Source: Fomitopsis serialis (Eukaryota; Basidiomycota; Agaricomycetes; Polyporales; Fomitopsidaceae). Taken from it: a stretch of 64,000 nucleotides of DNA. A program made the position numbers and the translations under genes. The notes under the pieces were generated by a model. The model was given only the letters and a program-made list of their open reading frames with translations. It was not told the origin of the DNA and did not search any database. The DNA lies in contig NW_025954986.1 in assembly GCF_022376445.1 (NCBI RefSeq), forward strand, positions 186,001 to 250,000, written 5' to 3'. Each line of letters opens with the position of its first letter. Positions within the stretch are counted from its first letter, which is position 1. Positions 10,483 to 24,473 of the stretch are shown here, one piece after another.

Positions 10483-12657
10483 CTATTCGTAGCAGAGAAT
10501 GAATATCTTGCCCTCCCTCACCGAGATGATCACCGCACCCTGGGACTGATCAATGTTGATCGTCTCCACCGAATCCAACTCCAGATCGTCCGGGATGTCT
10601 AGAGTTCTCACGACGCCCTCCACGTCCCTCTCGGGCTGTTTCTCCCAGCGCGCACCCTCTGCGTCGTACAGCCCATCGCGCTCTCCCGCGACGGGTGGGA
10701 ACGACACGAAGCGGAGGCGCTTCGGGTCGCTCTCGTCGCCCTCCTTGACGTCCATGTCCACGTACTCGACCCACACCGCGTGCCCAAAGTCGACGGCCAT
10801 CAGCGGCCGCGGCCGCTCTGTCTGCGCGCCGCCGTCCTCCGCGTCATCATCGACCCCGTCGAGCACACACACGACCTCGAACGGCTGGCTGACGTACCAG
10901 ATCTTCATCATCGAGTCTGCGCCCTCGTCTGCGCGGCTCGCAACGCTGATGGTCGTCGAGTCTGCTGTGGAGTGACCGGAGGAGCTAGAAGTGGATCCTG
11001 AGCCGGACCCTGAGCCTGAGGTCGACCCGGACTCGGCATCGTCGGTGGCTGTGGCCGCCTCGCCCTTGGGGTCGCCGCTCACGTCGAAGAGCGGCACCTT
11101 GAAGTAGTGCTGCGCGAGGACGTACCGTGTCCGGTGCGACTCCATGTCGTGGTCAGCTAGCAGAACCACGGTGCAGCTCAGTCGAGGGACGGTGGACATC
11201 GTCGGCCACCATTGTCGCACAAAATGCGCGCTCTCGGGGTACCATGGAGGGAAGGGGAATGGGTTGGGGTTTTGCGTGGGCGTGCGAGGTTCCGTCTCTA
11301 TCAGTTCTGCAGGCCGAGGGGCCTGTTCATTGGCTTCTTCGTCAGAGGAGGACGAAGACGAAGACGACGTGATCAACGTCCGCGGCGGGAAGATGAACGG
11401 CGCCGTCATCGTCAAGGCTGGACTCACGCGCGCCGACAGTGCGGGTACGAAGGACGCCTCTGGCGACGATGGCTTGTTGTGTTGGCGTAGTAGTGACATG
11501 GGGTAGAAGTATTGGTGGGCGTAGTCACTTTCTTCCGAATGTATCACGATCTGCTCTTTGTACAGGATACACGACCAGTTAGAGGACATCGACTGCGTCG
11601 CCGTTAATGATCGTCCCCAATGACATAAGGGCTGTTTACTCACGCATTCGATGCCTGTGTCTATGAATACATATTCTTGTTTATCCCAATCCAGCAGAGC
11701 GTACAGTCCGATGGTGTTCGACGCCGAGACCCAAACAAAAGCAGATAGCAATCTAGATGACGGATCAAGGAGGAAAACGTTCATGACAACACCGATCGTC
11801 TTGAATCGGGCTAGCGTCGTGAAGGTGGGCGTTGGGGTCGTATCGGCGCTCGCATCGGCCTCCGGAAATTGCAGCTTCATCAGCACAAACTCCATGAGCC
11901 GGTCTTCGTAGCTGCCCAGGCATCAGCAGTCAGGACGGGAAGGCTTGACAAGGCTGGCAGACGCACGATCGGTGGAGAACCTTCGCCATGGTGAAGAAGA
12001 CGGTGCGAATCTCGAACTCGACCCGGCACTTCCACAGCTCCCACCGTTCCCTGGGATCCCATTCCGCCAGGCACTTGTCCCGGTGTACGTCCCAGCAGAC
12101 AACCTTCCCGCTTTTCGTCGCACACAGGCTGTAGCTCGATGTGATCGGGGAGAGCCAGTCCACCTCTTCGTTTGGTGGCGCGCTGATGACCTTATACCAG
12201 TTACTCGGCGGCATCGTGTCGTCCCCACGCCCTGTTCCGTTGGCGTCGTGGATGAACGGCCGATTTCGAGCTGGCCTCGGTGGACGAGTCAACCACGCTG
12301 TTTCAAGACGCGTGGCTTTCGAGACGACCCCGACGAGCTGCTCCGTCGTAAGATCGGAAAAGCGCTGGAAACCCGCGAGCGGCAGGGCACGACACCGACG
12401 CAGGAGTGCAACGGCGAGGTTTCGAAAGACTGGCCTGGTGCTCGCGAAGTCGTGCAGAGACCGACAACTCTACGATTCGCAGCGTCAATCGGACCATGCG
12501 CGAGCGTTACGCGTCCCGCACTCACCAGCTGCAGGGCGTGGATGTCCCGGAGATCCAAATGCTGCGCGACATTGAGTAGAAGATCGTAGGGGAGAGTATT
12601 AAGCGACATGTTCTCTTGTTGAGCGTCGGTAGTATCGTTTGACGTGCTGGGTGACAT
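10483..12657 (-). CDS. F-box protein, WD-like C-terminal region
   Basis: The start codon at 12655-12657 gives MSPSTSNDTTDAQQENMS followed by an F-box (LNTLPYDLLLNVAQHLDLRD, then HALQLVSA). After splicing come segments such as SYSLCATKSGKVVCWDVH and FFTMAKVLHRS, which look like beta-propeller strands, and then a long exon ending FILCYE (stop at 10483). The long exon holds a run of Ser next to acidic residues (around 11340-11380) and a second Gly-Ser stretch (around 10980-11030), probably flexible loops. Another in-frame ATG exists at 12759, but it only adds a hydrophobic leader unlike F-box proteins. The likely role is an SCF substrate receptor. The gene is not close to the pair at 2.4-5.6 kb. 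Confidence 0.8.
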
Positions 12658-14762
12658 TCGAGAGTGACTGCCGAGAGTCAGAGACAAAATTGGCAAGAAC
12701 CGTGGTGGTATCAGCGAGGCTCGAAACGGAGAGCGGGGTATACTAGAAAGGAACGTCAAGGGTGACGGCCACCGCTGCGACTGACAAGGTCCTGGGGAGG
12801 TGGTGGATAGGTCCAGGTATGGTCCGGTCGACGGCCACCACCTGCAGTTCCTCCACCGTAAGCTAACGCCGACGACCGGTCACGTGAGCCACTCGCCTTG
12901 ACAAGGAGCTTGTTGGCATCCTCCTAAGTACAAGGCTACTTACAACAGCTACAACTCCAATAAACAAAGGGGTCTCTTGAGAACTATTGTCTTGATGAAA
13001 AGGCCGGTAGTGACAGGTACGAAGGAACAAGCAAATCAAAAATGATAGATGGACAAAGACAACAGTGGACCGTCGGTGGTAGCAACGCGCTTCGCGAGGG
13101 GTTCAATTCAACTGATTGCCCAATAACAACAATTATCACTCACTAATCTCGCGAGTCACAACAGACGCAGCGCAATGGCGTGGCTCCAGATTTCGGTCGA
13201 TCGTGAGAGGCGCAAGCTTCTGGGAGATGGGGGTTTGGGGACAAGAGAGCTGCTTGGTCGTCTGGTGAAAGTCCGCCTTATATACCTACAACATGGCCGT
13301 CATGGCAGAAAGACAATTATGGTGCGTCATCTTACGTCATTTCATTGTGAGTCCACTGACAGAAAGGCTCAGAAAGAGAATCGCATCCTCGCGACGGCGC
13401 GACCTATCATGTTCAATTGCCTAATGGAGGCATGGGATGACTAAAAGCGGAAAGTACCATCCGACAACAAATCTAAAGGCGTCGCAAAAGCACTTGTTCA
13501 ATGCATTCTCTAGAAACAGATGTTGCTTGCTGACTACTAGAAGTTATTGCGGCCTTTATAACCAAGAAACACTCAATAAGGGCTCGGCACAATGTAAGTA
13601 CTTTAAGTTCTGATCCCTTCCGTCACAAACGAGGTCTGCATGTATGATGTACTCCTCAGCTTCGTCGAGCTCGCTGACGGAGCGACAGAGAAATATGATG
13701 TATGCAATGATTGCGTGGACTTGGCCAGATATGCTGTTATTATTGGCCATGTAAAGAGGTCAGTCGGACTGCAATGCGGATGGTAGAAACCGGCGAGGTC
13801 CAGGCCTCAAGCTCAAGGTCTCAATCATACGGCCACAATCCACCCACCTCCCTTGCTTATGTTTAAGGCTCTGCTAGTAGAGAATATGATTAACGCCTCA
13901 AGCCTCCGGCATTCAAGTTGCGCCCGCAATTGTGCTCAAGAATACAATAGCGCATTTGAAACAGACAGGCTCCCACTGGGATTTCATTGATTTGAATGAT
14001 CTCTCCGACGATCTGAAAAACATATCGGTCAGCTTGAGAAATTGTGGGTAATGATAACGACAGCATGGATTGAAACAGACTCAAAGGCCACGCAGGTCCA
14101 GTTAATCATGATGAACGACTCTGGGAGAGAGGTTGACAACAGGGTTGGCGAGAGTCTAGTATGATATTTATATGATCCGCAGCTTATTTAACAAGCACTT
14201 CTGGATTCCATTGATGGTGCGTCTTCGCTGCAGCACTGTAACGGGCGCGCCCGCCACATACTTATGTCAGCACGTAGATACACTGACTATACCGTGGTTT
14301 TTTGCCTTTGTACGACCACCTTCCGTGCCCCACCCTCGCTCTTTCCGCGCGACCTAGACCACTACGACCGCCCGAACCAACGTCCTACTCATTACAAGCA
14401 CGCATAACAGTCTGAACAAGTTTGAACTACTACGCCTGCCATATCGGGAGCGAGGTGTGCGGGAAAATACCGATATCCATAAACGGCTAGAGTAGATTCC
14501 CCACTGCCAGAGTCCTCCGTCTTTCCCGGTTCGCGTCGACGTCGACGGCGTCGTTGACCTTGTCCTCACCTACCTCTGTTTTCTCGCCGAACGGGACCTG
14601 GGGTCTGACTGGAATTTCACGCGGCAGGTGCGTCCACACCGCGCTGCCCAGCGCCCGCAACTCACCCACCGACAATCACAGGACGTTATACCTTACCGAG
14701 GTCTGAGCATTTCAATCAATCACCCTCGTTTGCTACGACGCTCTTTCTTGTGACCATCCACC
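12658..14762. other. 2.1 kb intergenic region, possibly with small minus-strand transcripts
   Basis: No conserved domain is visible. Two short minus-strand open frames (13556-13750 and about 13890-14111) and TATA-like elements on the minus strand near 14165 and 13280 hint at small transcription units. One plausible intron acceptor, a CTGAC branch site followed by TTTTTCAG, lies at about 14016-14040 (minus). The reading frames are short and unrecognised, so I do not call genes. Confidence 0.4.
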
Positions 14763-17700
14763 ATGGCCCCGCGACGGGGCGCGTCCTCGAACTCCCTCAG
14801 CCCGCCTGAGGTCGTCTTCCCGGGCTCTGGTTCCACGTCTCCCGGAACATCGCCGCGCTCTGTCTCGCCCTCGAACGGGCTCACTCAGTTCCTCTCCAGG
14901 CCCACGAAATGGTTCAACCGCTCTACCTCTGACAAGGCTTCTCGGTCTTCGATGGGCCCCAACGAACCGAGATCCAGCACGAGCTCCTCAGGCCGGAAGC
15001 ACAAGATCTCGCATCCGACGGACCCTCGCCCGTTCATAGAGAACTTGGTTGCGTCGCCGGAGAGAAGGGGGCTTACGAGCAAGTAAGTGGTCTGTCACAC
15101 AACTCCTCGCCTTGCTGGCGCACCGCATGCGAAGTGTGTCGCACAAGTCCGTACTGACGCGCTTTCACTTGTAGGTCCGTACTCGATTTGTCTCGAACTG
15201 CGACCGCCTTCGATGACCTACCGAAGCCACCACGAATGCCCTCTTCACCTACTCAGCCTTCTATGTCTCGTGGCTTGGGCGACCTGCGCAATATCTCGCG
15301 TAAGCCCTGGTCCAAGTCCGCAGATGACCTCAGCAAACTGTCTTCCCACATGCCCGCACCTGTATTGACGCCCCTTGACACGACCTTTCACGGCAGGATC
15401 GAACAGTATAGGAACAATCGTGGCGGCAGCGTCGGTAGTATGAGCACCGTCCCGTCGCCATCTGTGTCCTCTATTATGTCCGGGCAACAGAAGAACTATC
15501 CTTTCCCTGCCATCACCACGTCCCCTTCCGAGCCGCTTTCCGCGTCTCCTCCGAGTCGGCCTAGTATTCAGCTGTCCGCTGCTTCCCCGACCCTCACAGG
15601 TGGCACCGCTCTCACCCCGTCGCTCTCGAACTCTAGCACCCATGTTCATACGCGGTCCCATTCCTTCACGCCCCGCCTGCCGTCGAAGTTGGCATCGCCG
15701 AAAGGCGCTCTGCAGCCTCCTTTGAGTCCGAAGAGAAAAGGGTCGGGATCGTCGATCGCGGAGCGTACTCCGGAACGAGACAGGGAAAAGAACATTTCGG
15801 GCGGAAGCGGCGGCCATGGCCCGTCCTCGCGCTCTCCGTTCCCGTTTATTCTGGGTGGAGGACGGTCCCCGGCGAATCCCTCGAGCCCAACAGACACGCC
15901 GTCGTCGCCTACTTCGCTCGCTCCGCCCACAATCGTCGAACCTCCTCCTGACACGTTCACGTCCAAGATGGAGAAGCGCTCCTCGCAGCTCATCTACCAT
16001 TCTGGATTCATCAATCGTCTCGTCGACTTCTCGCCCTCCGCGTTGAACGTGCGCGCCACCCACACGTACATGAGCGGCAGCTCCGCGCCGACGCTGTCCA
16101 AGGGTTGGAAGCCGTATAAGCTTGTGCTCAAGGGGTCGAAGCTCTACTTCTTCAAGCCACCCAGCGACCGTAGCGCTGCTATCAAGGAGCTGTTCCCGAC
16201 CGAGCTGGTCACCGTGCTCGAGGATGAGGGGCTGGGGGATGGCGAGTTCGACGGCGGCGATGCGGAAGAAGAGGTGGCGAGAGGCGGGAGGGCGAGGGAT
16301 AGGAAGAGGGCGTACTGGGGGCGAGGCACCCATCCATCCCTGGTGGTCGTTGATGGGAAGGTTGAGAGGGGTGCATTCGAGGCGCTGGTACATGAAGCTG
16401 TCTTTGCAACCACCTTCGTCAGGGATCCCAACTCTGCGCCAGACGGTGGTCCGGCAGAAGCGACGCCTGCAGACGAAGCGCAGCTCGCAAGAGATCAGGA
16501 AATATCTCAGGGTGGTGGGGCACCGGAGTCATCGTCTCGTTATGACCTTGCTTGGCGGGACTTCGCCTCAAATATTCTCTTCAGTTTGCCTTTCGCTGCT
16601 GGGCGCAGCAAGTTTGAGACGGAACTGATGCGGTGCTGCGCATATCTGCTCAGTGGAGTCGAGGACGTCATGAAGGAGGAGGAAGCAAGTAGGGTACGTT
16701 GGCTTGCCGGACAATACTTGGCCTACCACGGTGCTCCGGTTGATCGTAACGCTTGGGAAGAATGGCGCAAGGAAACAATCCCTGATTTCCCTTCGGATCC
16801 CTCTTCCGCTTCGAAACTCGCCGGCTTGCCCAAGTCGTCCTCCATGCAAGCGTTGTATACAGCCTCGCCTCAAGTTGGTTCGTCTTCTCCAGCAGATTCA
16901 CCGGACCTTGGGGCGTTCTCGCCCAGACCAGACACAAACAGCAAGATGATGTCCATCGTCGATGCTCTCGGTGTACTTCCTCCCTCGAATCGCCCCAGCA
17001 TTTCTGGCCCCTCTTCCCCGCCCCGCAACTCCTCGAGGGATGCATTAGTTGCGACACTGGAGCGTGATGGTTTCACGCGAGATGCTCTTGTTGGACTCGA
17101 CTCACAGTTACTAGCGCGTAGCCTGTCTGTATTCAATCACAGCCTGCTCGCGCATGTTCCAGACAACTTCACTGCCGACCTGTGTCTCAGCTCGGAATCA
17201 GCTGAGACGGAGGCAGCAGCAGATCCGAATACTTCGTCCACCTCTTCACCCCTGACGCCTTTTCTAAGCACTGATGACCAACCCCACTGGCTTACGCGGA
17301 TGATTCTCATTCAGACTCTAGTACCCGAACCCGCTGGAACGACATCACCGCCCATTGGCTATCCACTCATCGCCTCCGAAGAACGACACGTCCCAACCTC
17401 CCGCACTCATACGCGATCAGAGGTCATCTCTGCCTGGGCTAAGATCGGGGAACTCTGTCGGCGAACTGGGGATGAGTGTTCCTGGCGAGCGATCTTCGCA
17501 GCTCTTTGTTCGCGTCCTGTCGCTCGTTTGGAGAAAGTGTGGAAGAGAGTAGATCCCGAAGCCGTTGCGATCGTGCAATCGTGGGCGCAGCCTCAGAAGG
17601 ATGGCACCGCATTAAACCCCGGTCCTGTCAGGGTGCCCTGGGCTGGAGATGTCAGGAATCAGATCCAATCAGCTCTGGAGAGGGCACGATATGGTGCCGC

Positions 17701-20700
17701 GGACGAATGGCAGCTAATGTCGTTGGGTGAGGCACGGCAACGGTTTGAGGCGCTGCGGACGGCCTTCGCGCTCTGTGCAAGGCCCAATCAACTCGACGAA
17801 ACGGCGGAGTCGAGTGATGTTGAGATCCTAGTCAAAGTCTGGCGGTATCCATGGGAGGGGAAAAGTGGGCATGGCGTGGCGTCAAAATTCACTCGGTGAG
17901 TGGCTTGTTCGGTCTTATGTATGCACGAACAGCGCTAATCTGTCATTCAGGATTGAGCAGTTCATGTCTCTGTCAATGGCTGCGGAACCTCGACGCAAGG
18001 GACTCTTTGAGCCATACTACTGGACCCGATCTGCATCCCAACAGTCAACGCCGTCATTAGCGGGTGCGCTCTTCCCTGAGCCACTGCCCTCAGTGTCCTT
18101 GATCAACAGGGCTCTGTTGATGCGCGGTCGGTTGGAGAGTAGTGCAAGTTTGAATATGCAAGACATACAACACCTGCGTCAACTTCCGCTAAGGACGAGT
18201 AGAGACTCACCCACCAATAGGCGAGCAACGGCTGCGAATGAACTAGGCGGGACCATCCTCTCTGTATTCGACGGCGAATTGCTTCTTCTTGTCCCATCAG
18301 CAGACTCATCAGCACCTTCGCGTCCGACGTCTCGCACTCCATCGCGGCCGCCCAGCTCTGTGGCCGACAGTCCGGTTTCAGGGGGGACTGTCTCTCGCAC
18401 TTCGTCCATCCGTGTTTCACCTGGTGTCTCTCATGGACTAGATCGGAAGCCCAGCATGATTAAACGCAACTCATTGCCGTCTATCTCGCAGCGTACTAGC
18501 CTGCTCATGCCCGAGGCATCACCTGACAAAGCTCTCCGTGTTGTAGTGCAAGCGGGCACCCTGGACAGACTGGTGGACGTCCTAGTCCATGGGCTTCAAG
18601 GAGTATCCGTATCTGTCTCCGATGACAATGGTGAGATGCCTCTGACAGCTGCTAAAACTCGGGAGGTCAAGCTCGATATGGATGACTTCTCGGATGTGTG
18701 GTGGAACGTCTATAGGAGTTTCATGACACCACAGATACTGTTTGAGGTGCGTCTTTCGGGTACTTGAACCCAGCCTATCACTGAATTGGCCTCATAGTTC
18801 TTGCGAAAACGGTACAACTCTGCACGCCTTCTGCAATCGTCCTCGATTGGCGAGGTAAACGATGCCGTGCGCATGCGATCAGAAGTGCTCGAGACAATGA
18901 ACGAGTGGATCAATCGAGGCGGAGGTGCCCAAGATATCCTCGATGACGCACAGTTGCATAATGCCTTCTTCTCTTTCCTCGACAGTCGAGCGGAGCATGA
19001 GGTACCGCAGCTTGCAGAAGAATGTCGTCAACATGTTTCCGTGCTAGATCAGCTAGTCGAGACATTGCGTATGACCTTCTTCTCGCAGACTTTGAGGCCA
19101 ACTCGTTCCGACACATTGTCCGATGGCGCCGCGAGCGCAGTAGGGGCCCACAACTTCGGGTCCGATATCCCGAATATCGACGAGCTCAATGCGGAACAAC
19201 TTGTGGATAATTTGGATGCGATGACGTCTGCAGCACTGCGTAATGTCAATCAAGAGGTATTGTCAATTGTTGTTCGCTTTAGGCTTTGGCTCAATTGTTC
19301 CCACAGGATCTCTTCGTGACGGCCGATATCCTCGAAGTACAATCAGCGGATCGCACTGGTTGGTTCCTCCCGCGTGACCCTAGTTCATTAATCGACGAAG
19401 TGGAGATCCAAGCCATGAACTCGTACATCACTGAAGTTGAGCCGTCAACTCTGATCTCCGAACTTGGCCAGGACTCGCTTTACCGCCTTCTTCCCCCTTC
19501 TGTCAGAGGCTGCATTCGCGCCTCCAACATTTTGCGCAAATGGCTCGTATGCCAGCTGATCTCTCCTAGACTTGGCCTCCGCGCCCGCCAGGCCAGGATG
19601 GAGAAATTGCTCAGAGCTATCGAGATCTCACGCCTTCGTAGTACAACGGACGAGACAAACCCGGAGCGACCCATGGGCGAACGTCCGTGTATTCGCTCGG
19701 CCGTAGAAGCCATTCTTACTTCGGCTGCTGTCAGCGTGGAAAGCCGCACACATTATCGCGCATGGCAGAACATCGCGCTCGGTCGAGGGACGTACTGTGA
19801 TAGTCTAGCCTCCTTCCTCAGCAGGCCAGCAGCTCCCATAACATCAAGAGGCGCCTTGGCTGTCGACATCGGTTGGGTCCTTGAGAAGATGCTGGAAGTC
19901 ATTAGTACGCCGGACGTGCTGGAGTCGATGAGCGAAACGAGCTCAGGGATGGTGAACTTCGACAAACGACGGTAGGTGTTCTCGTTGTCTACCATGGTCT
20001 CATACTGACTCGCAACTGTAGCTCTCTGAAGACGTTGATATCTTCAAGCACAGGTGCCACATCTCGCAAGCGTCGACAACGTCGCCACGTTGACAGACGT
20101 GACTTCGAGCGTCTGAACAACATCGAACGGCAGATGTCGTCCGCTCATTTCGACATCCGTGGAATTCGGGAAGAGGCGCATCGCGAAGCTACACAGTCGG
20201 GCCCATTGGGAGCGAAGAAGATCCATCGACCATTCCAGGCATTGGTTGCACTTCAGCAAGAGAAGAATAAACGAGATCGCCATCTTCGCGATCGTCTCAG
20301 CAAGGAGAAACGGCACGAGCAACACCTGTACGAGCAGAAGGAAGAGTCTATCAGCAGGGCTATGCAGCCTCGACGACAGCCTGTGGTATCGCAGAAACAA
20401 CATCGCAACAAGAAGAGCATGTCGTCCGCATTCTTCCAGTTCATGCGGCCCATCTCCAGTGCCTTCTCCTCCGACACTCTTTCGACGACTCTGACCAAGC
20501 GAACACCTGCTGAGCTTGACTTCACCCCGACGAATAAACCATCCCTGGTACTCAGTGTAGTCGACGCTCGGGTGGTGCAGTTCGTGAACAACGAACGATC
20601 CTTCACTTTTCAGCTTGACACTGAAGACGGCGGCCAATATCTGCTGCAAGCAGTGGGCAGACCCGAGATGAAGAAGTGGATGGATACCGTTCAGCACGTG

Positions 20701-21998
20701 TCGGCGATAGCTGCCAAGCGTCGACTGACGTACCTTGGGCAGAACGCTAAATTGCAGCTATCTGACCATCTCCTCAGCCAGCCTGTCGCACCGTCTAGAG
20801 ACCCTCGGGCGTGTGAGTGGATCTGACTGAATATCGTATATCTAAACTGATCCACGTTCTGCAGTCTTTGGCGTGGACCTCGAAGTCATACTGAAACGGG
20901 AGTCCCCTGAGGGCGACATTCAACTTGGGGCAATACCGTCCATCCTAGAACGGCTGATATCCGAGGTTGAATCGCGTGGTCTCACAGAGGTTGGAATTTG
21001 TATGTCCGTTGTCTCTTGTGGGGAATTACAGAAAGCTAACAGGTTCGGTTACGAAGATCGTATCGCTGGCTCGCACGCCGAGGTGAATGCCTACAAAGAC
21101 GCTCTCAACCGAGGTAATGAGTGGTTCAATTCCGGTACCACTGGCATTGCTAACTACATCGTGCGAAGGCGAATGGCCCATCACTTCATCGACTGATATT
21201 TATGCTGTCTGTGACCTGATCAAGTCATGGTTCCGTGTTCTTCCCGGCGGACTCTTCTCTTCTGCCGCGTACGAAGACATCCTAAGAACCGTCAGTGAGT
21301 AGTGTCTGTCTCTACATCCATCAGTCTTTCAGATTCTGAGGCCTCCATGTTAGCTCTTGATGGAGCAGACTTGGACACGAAGGTGTCGGGCATCCGCCGA
21401 GTAGTCCATGGGCTATCCGACATGCATTTCGACCTCCTCAAGCGCATCATCGAGCATCTCGACAAGTACGTAACGTCCAGACTATCTCGACTTTGGCATT
21501 TCTGACATGTCTCTTAGAGTGACAGACTTCGAGGAGAACAACCAGATGACAGCAGAGTCTCTTGCCACTGTCTTTGGTCCCAACATCCTCCGGTCGCCTA
21601 CCGATGACATCGCGGGATTTCTCGCCAACATGGGCCCCTGTAACAGGGCAATGAGATTGCTCATCTCTCATGTCCGTTTTTCCGTTTACTCCTCTCGCAT
21701 GGCAGACTTACTGACGCTCTATCTGTAGTCTCACAGCATCTTCGACGATACCCTCGAGCAGGACGCGGAAGTGGAGTACGAGCGGGAGCAGGAGGACTTT
21801 GAGTTCGACGAGCCCATTCCAGAGGAAGACGAGGATGAAGAACTTCTATGCGACCCCGACATGGACGCAGACCCGGAGGGTCCAGAGACCCCGGAAGACG
21901 AAAAGGATGTAACAGAAGTCGCCGTCACTGCAGGGCCGCCCGTACTCGACCTAGACCTAGGCAGCCCCCACTCACTCTCGTTCTCGATGGCCTCGTGA
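14763..21998 (+). CDS. BEM2: Bem2-type RhoGAP with PH and RasGEF-like domains
   Basis: This is a giant protein of roughly 2,150 residues in about a dozen exons. In order it has a Ser/Pro-rich disordered N-terminus (MAPRRGASSNSLSPPEV); a first PH-like domain around 15960-16230 (GWKPYKLVLKGSKLYFFK); an all-helical RasGEF-like region; a REM/RasGEF-N-like segment (WWNVYRSFMTPQILFEF across the intron near 18747); a RasGEF-like domain around 19100-19970; a second PH domain around 20560-20690 (YLLQAVGRPEMKKWM); and a C-terminal RhoGAP domain. The RhoGAP starts FGVDLEVILKRE, has GIYRIAGS after splicing near 21000-21060 (Arg finger), and ends with ENNQMTAESLATVFGPNIL. This order is that of Bem2, which inactivates Rho GTPases in polarised growth. 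An acidic tail ends at the TGA 21996-21998. All exons read without breaks. Confidence 0.92.
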
Positions 21999-23083
21999 TC
22001 ATGATCATGACGACCTGTACATCTGTACTGTATTCTGACGTTCGTGCGTTGTACAGTGTGTACAACATCACTCAAACACGGACTCGCGCTGCTCCGGTCA
22101 TTCCTCGTCATCCTCGTCATCCACCTTCGCTTGACTGCTCTAAATAACGGACGCTCGCTCTTCTGTTTGTTCCTGGTACTGTATGGTATATACCCGCACT
22201 GTAGGCCGCCGTACGGACCTCTGGGCTGCATCGTCGTCGTCTCAATTCCGGTAGCTATCGTACTAGTATCTATAATACCGCCATCACAACTTGGTCCAAC
22301 TGGATCCACTGCTGTTACATACATTCAACGCACAACAAATGGTTCCCCATCACATCGAGCGTACAGTACAGTATACGATTCAGAGCAATGCAGACTCGGC
22401 GGTGAGTACCCAATGACATTGCGCGCCTCGGCAAAACGCTGCTGGTCCGTGCGCATCCTCCACTGCCTATAAAGCCTACCCCCGCGCTCCTACAGTCCTC
22501 ATACTTACCTTGATGGAACAGTCCCCTTCACGTATCGGGAGCGTTGGCCGCAGGGGTCTCTCATAGCACGGCGACCATGTCCTCAGGGGATGCCTGCGGT
22601 TTGTATGGGCTTCGGCTCATGCATCGTCTCAATATTTCCCTGTTCTGCTTCGGCCCTCGGGCTGGGCAGGCCTTTTTTTTTTTATGTCACTACGCTTTCC
22701 TAACCCTAACCCTATGTGTTATGTATGGCTGAGTAGTTATATTACATAATTGAGTTATATACAGCCTTATCTTTGCCCCGAGTCAGCAAGTACATACGGG
22801 CGTGTACATATGACCTATCCTACTCAAGTATACCGACCTTCGTTTGTTGAGTTGTGTGGGCACACAGTTTTCTGTTCGCTCGGTACTTCCAAATGGGGCT
22901 GGCCCGGAGTGCACTGGCGCCTACCGAGGCGGCTTACATAAGGAACACGATCGCGCGCGAGGCGACGACCGACCGAGCAACGTCTCAGTGAATTCCTTTG
23001 TCCGTACATCTCGGCGTCGTATATACATCACTCAAAACAGTCAGCGCTGGGACGTGAGTGTCTGCTCTCTCCTCCAGACCCCG
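21999..23083. other. Intergenic region with poly-T and telomere-like tract
   Basis: There is no gene here. A poly-T run lies near 22672-22683. Just after it, 22699-22714 reads CCTAACCCTAACCCTA, two and a half copies of the fungal telomere hexamer. The rest is unremarkable. Confidence 0.55.
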
Positions 23084-24016
23084 ATGAAGTCGCTGAGCCC
23101 CAGGTTTGTGCACGCCCCCAGGCCGTCCCTCACGAGGAGGATGATTTCGCGCTTCAGCAGGGCGTTCCTCGCCATTGCTGTGTCTTTGGTACGTCGATTC
23201 GGCGCCATGTGAGTATGTTGAGATACTGATGCCACTTTCAATAGCTTTTCATTGGATCCATCGCATTGTTGCACCCTCCAACACGCGCATACATCGACCC
23301 GTGGACCGGGGAGCTGTTCGGAGAGGGAGGCGTCGAGAAGGAGCTGCATAGCTTGCCTGCCATTCATGGCGAGGCAGTACACGGCGGCGTGATTATGACG
23401 AAGCTGGGGAATGCGACTGCAAAGGCGGAACTAGGGAGGGCGACGTGGAAACTGCTGTGAGCACTCATACTCATTTTCGTACTTTCACCCGTCCAATCTC
23501 GCAACGCGCTCCAGACATACGATGACACTGAGGTTCCCAGAGGTCAGACGAGTAATCACGATACATGCGCGTATTGGTATAACTCTATCTTTGCAGGAAC
23601 CAACACAAGATCAGCGGAACGCACTAGACAGTTACTTCCACCTCTTCTCTCGATTATACCCCTGCGGCGAGTGCGCCGCCGAGTTCCAGCAACTGCTCAA
23701 GAAATATCCTCCTCAGGTGCGTCTTCGCGCTATCCTACCCGCGTAACTCCGTCGAAGTGCCCACGAATCCGTACAGACATCCTCCCGGAGATCTGCAGCG
23801 ACATGGCTCTGCTTCGTGCACAACCTTGTGAACGAGCGCCTCGGCAAGCCCGAGTTCGACTGTGCGAACCTCGACGCGACGTACGACTGTGGGTGCGGCG
23901 ACGACCCGTCCGGGGCAGGGTCGCCTGGAGCGGGCCAGAGCGACCCCATGGACCTCGAGCGCGACCTCGGCAAGGATGAGCTCACCGGTGTGGGTATGAT
24001 CAAAGGCGGCAGGTAG
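23084..24016 (+). CDS. ERV2: ERV2-type FAD-linked sulfhydryl oxidase
   Basis: Erv/ALR enzymes oxidise thiols to disulfides with FAD and pass electrons to oxygen. After splicing, exon 1 gives a basic N-terminus and a signal-anchor helix (AFLAIAVSL joined to LFIGSIALL), which fits the ER-located ERV2 type rather than the mitochondrial ERV1. The FAD-binding core follows: ATWKLLHTMTLRFPE, then RLYPCGECAAEFQ with the active-site CxxC, then WLCFVHNLVNERLGKPEFDC and CGCG. Introns are 23190-23244 (GTACGT donor), about 23458-23515, about 23543-23597 and about 23716-23775; all junctions keep frame. Residues after the second Cys pair form an acidic tail. The stop is TAG 24014-24016. The product is about 230 residues, close to family size. 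Confidence 0.92.
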
Positions 24017-24473
24017 TGCACTCTGCTGCAAGATTAATGCTTGAGATTGGTTTGTGGTGTGCAGGGGACTCTTGTTTATCTGGGTAATGTGTCCTGGTCC
24101 CCATCATTGTTTATTGTATTCTGCATCTCGTACTCACCCTCCTTATCATTGTGCATGTCTCTTTGGAAGCTTGCGAAGTGAGTCGCACAGAAGAGCATGT
24201 CACTCAGATGCCCGGGCCCAAGACTTCCGAGGACGATACGTTGAACCGGTATGACTACCAATGAACTGGTACCCCGCACCCGCCGCGGCCAGCGAAGTTT
24301 GCTGTCACGCTCACTAGTGCTGCCGCTGGGCCTTCCCCCATGACAACTGCCACGCTCACTCAGACCTGATGACTGCGACTACCGTGACATATTTCCAGGA
24401 TAGATTGCCAGGAGACCTACACTATACAGACCGCCAGATCGTAGTATGCTATACACTTCGATCACCAGAGAAA
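24017..24473. other. Spacer before the inverted duplication
   Basis: I see no coding sequence. Similarity to the region beyond 55497 fades out here, marking the outer edge of the inverted repeat. Confidence 0.5.

Noticed and set aside
12759..12759. Upstream ATG for the F-box gene at 10483-12657
   Set aside because: It would add a hydrophobic leader foreign to F-box proteins; the ATG at 12657 is the better start.
15245..16393. 382-codon minus-strand frame inside the Bem2 gene
   Set aside because: It is the antisense shadow of Ser/Pro-rich coding sequence, with Arg-rich translation and no domain.
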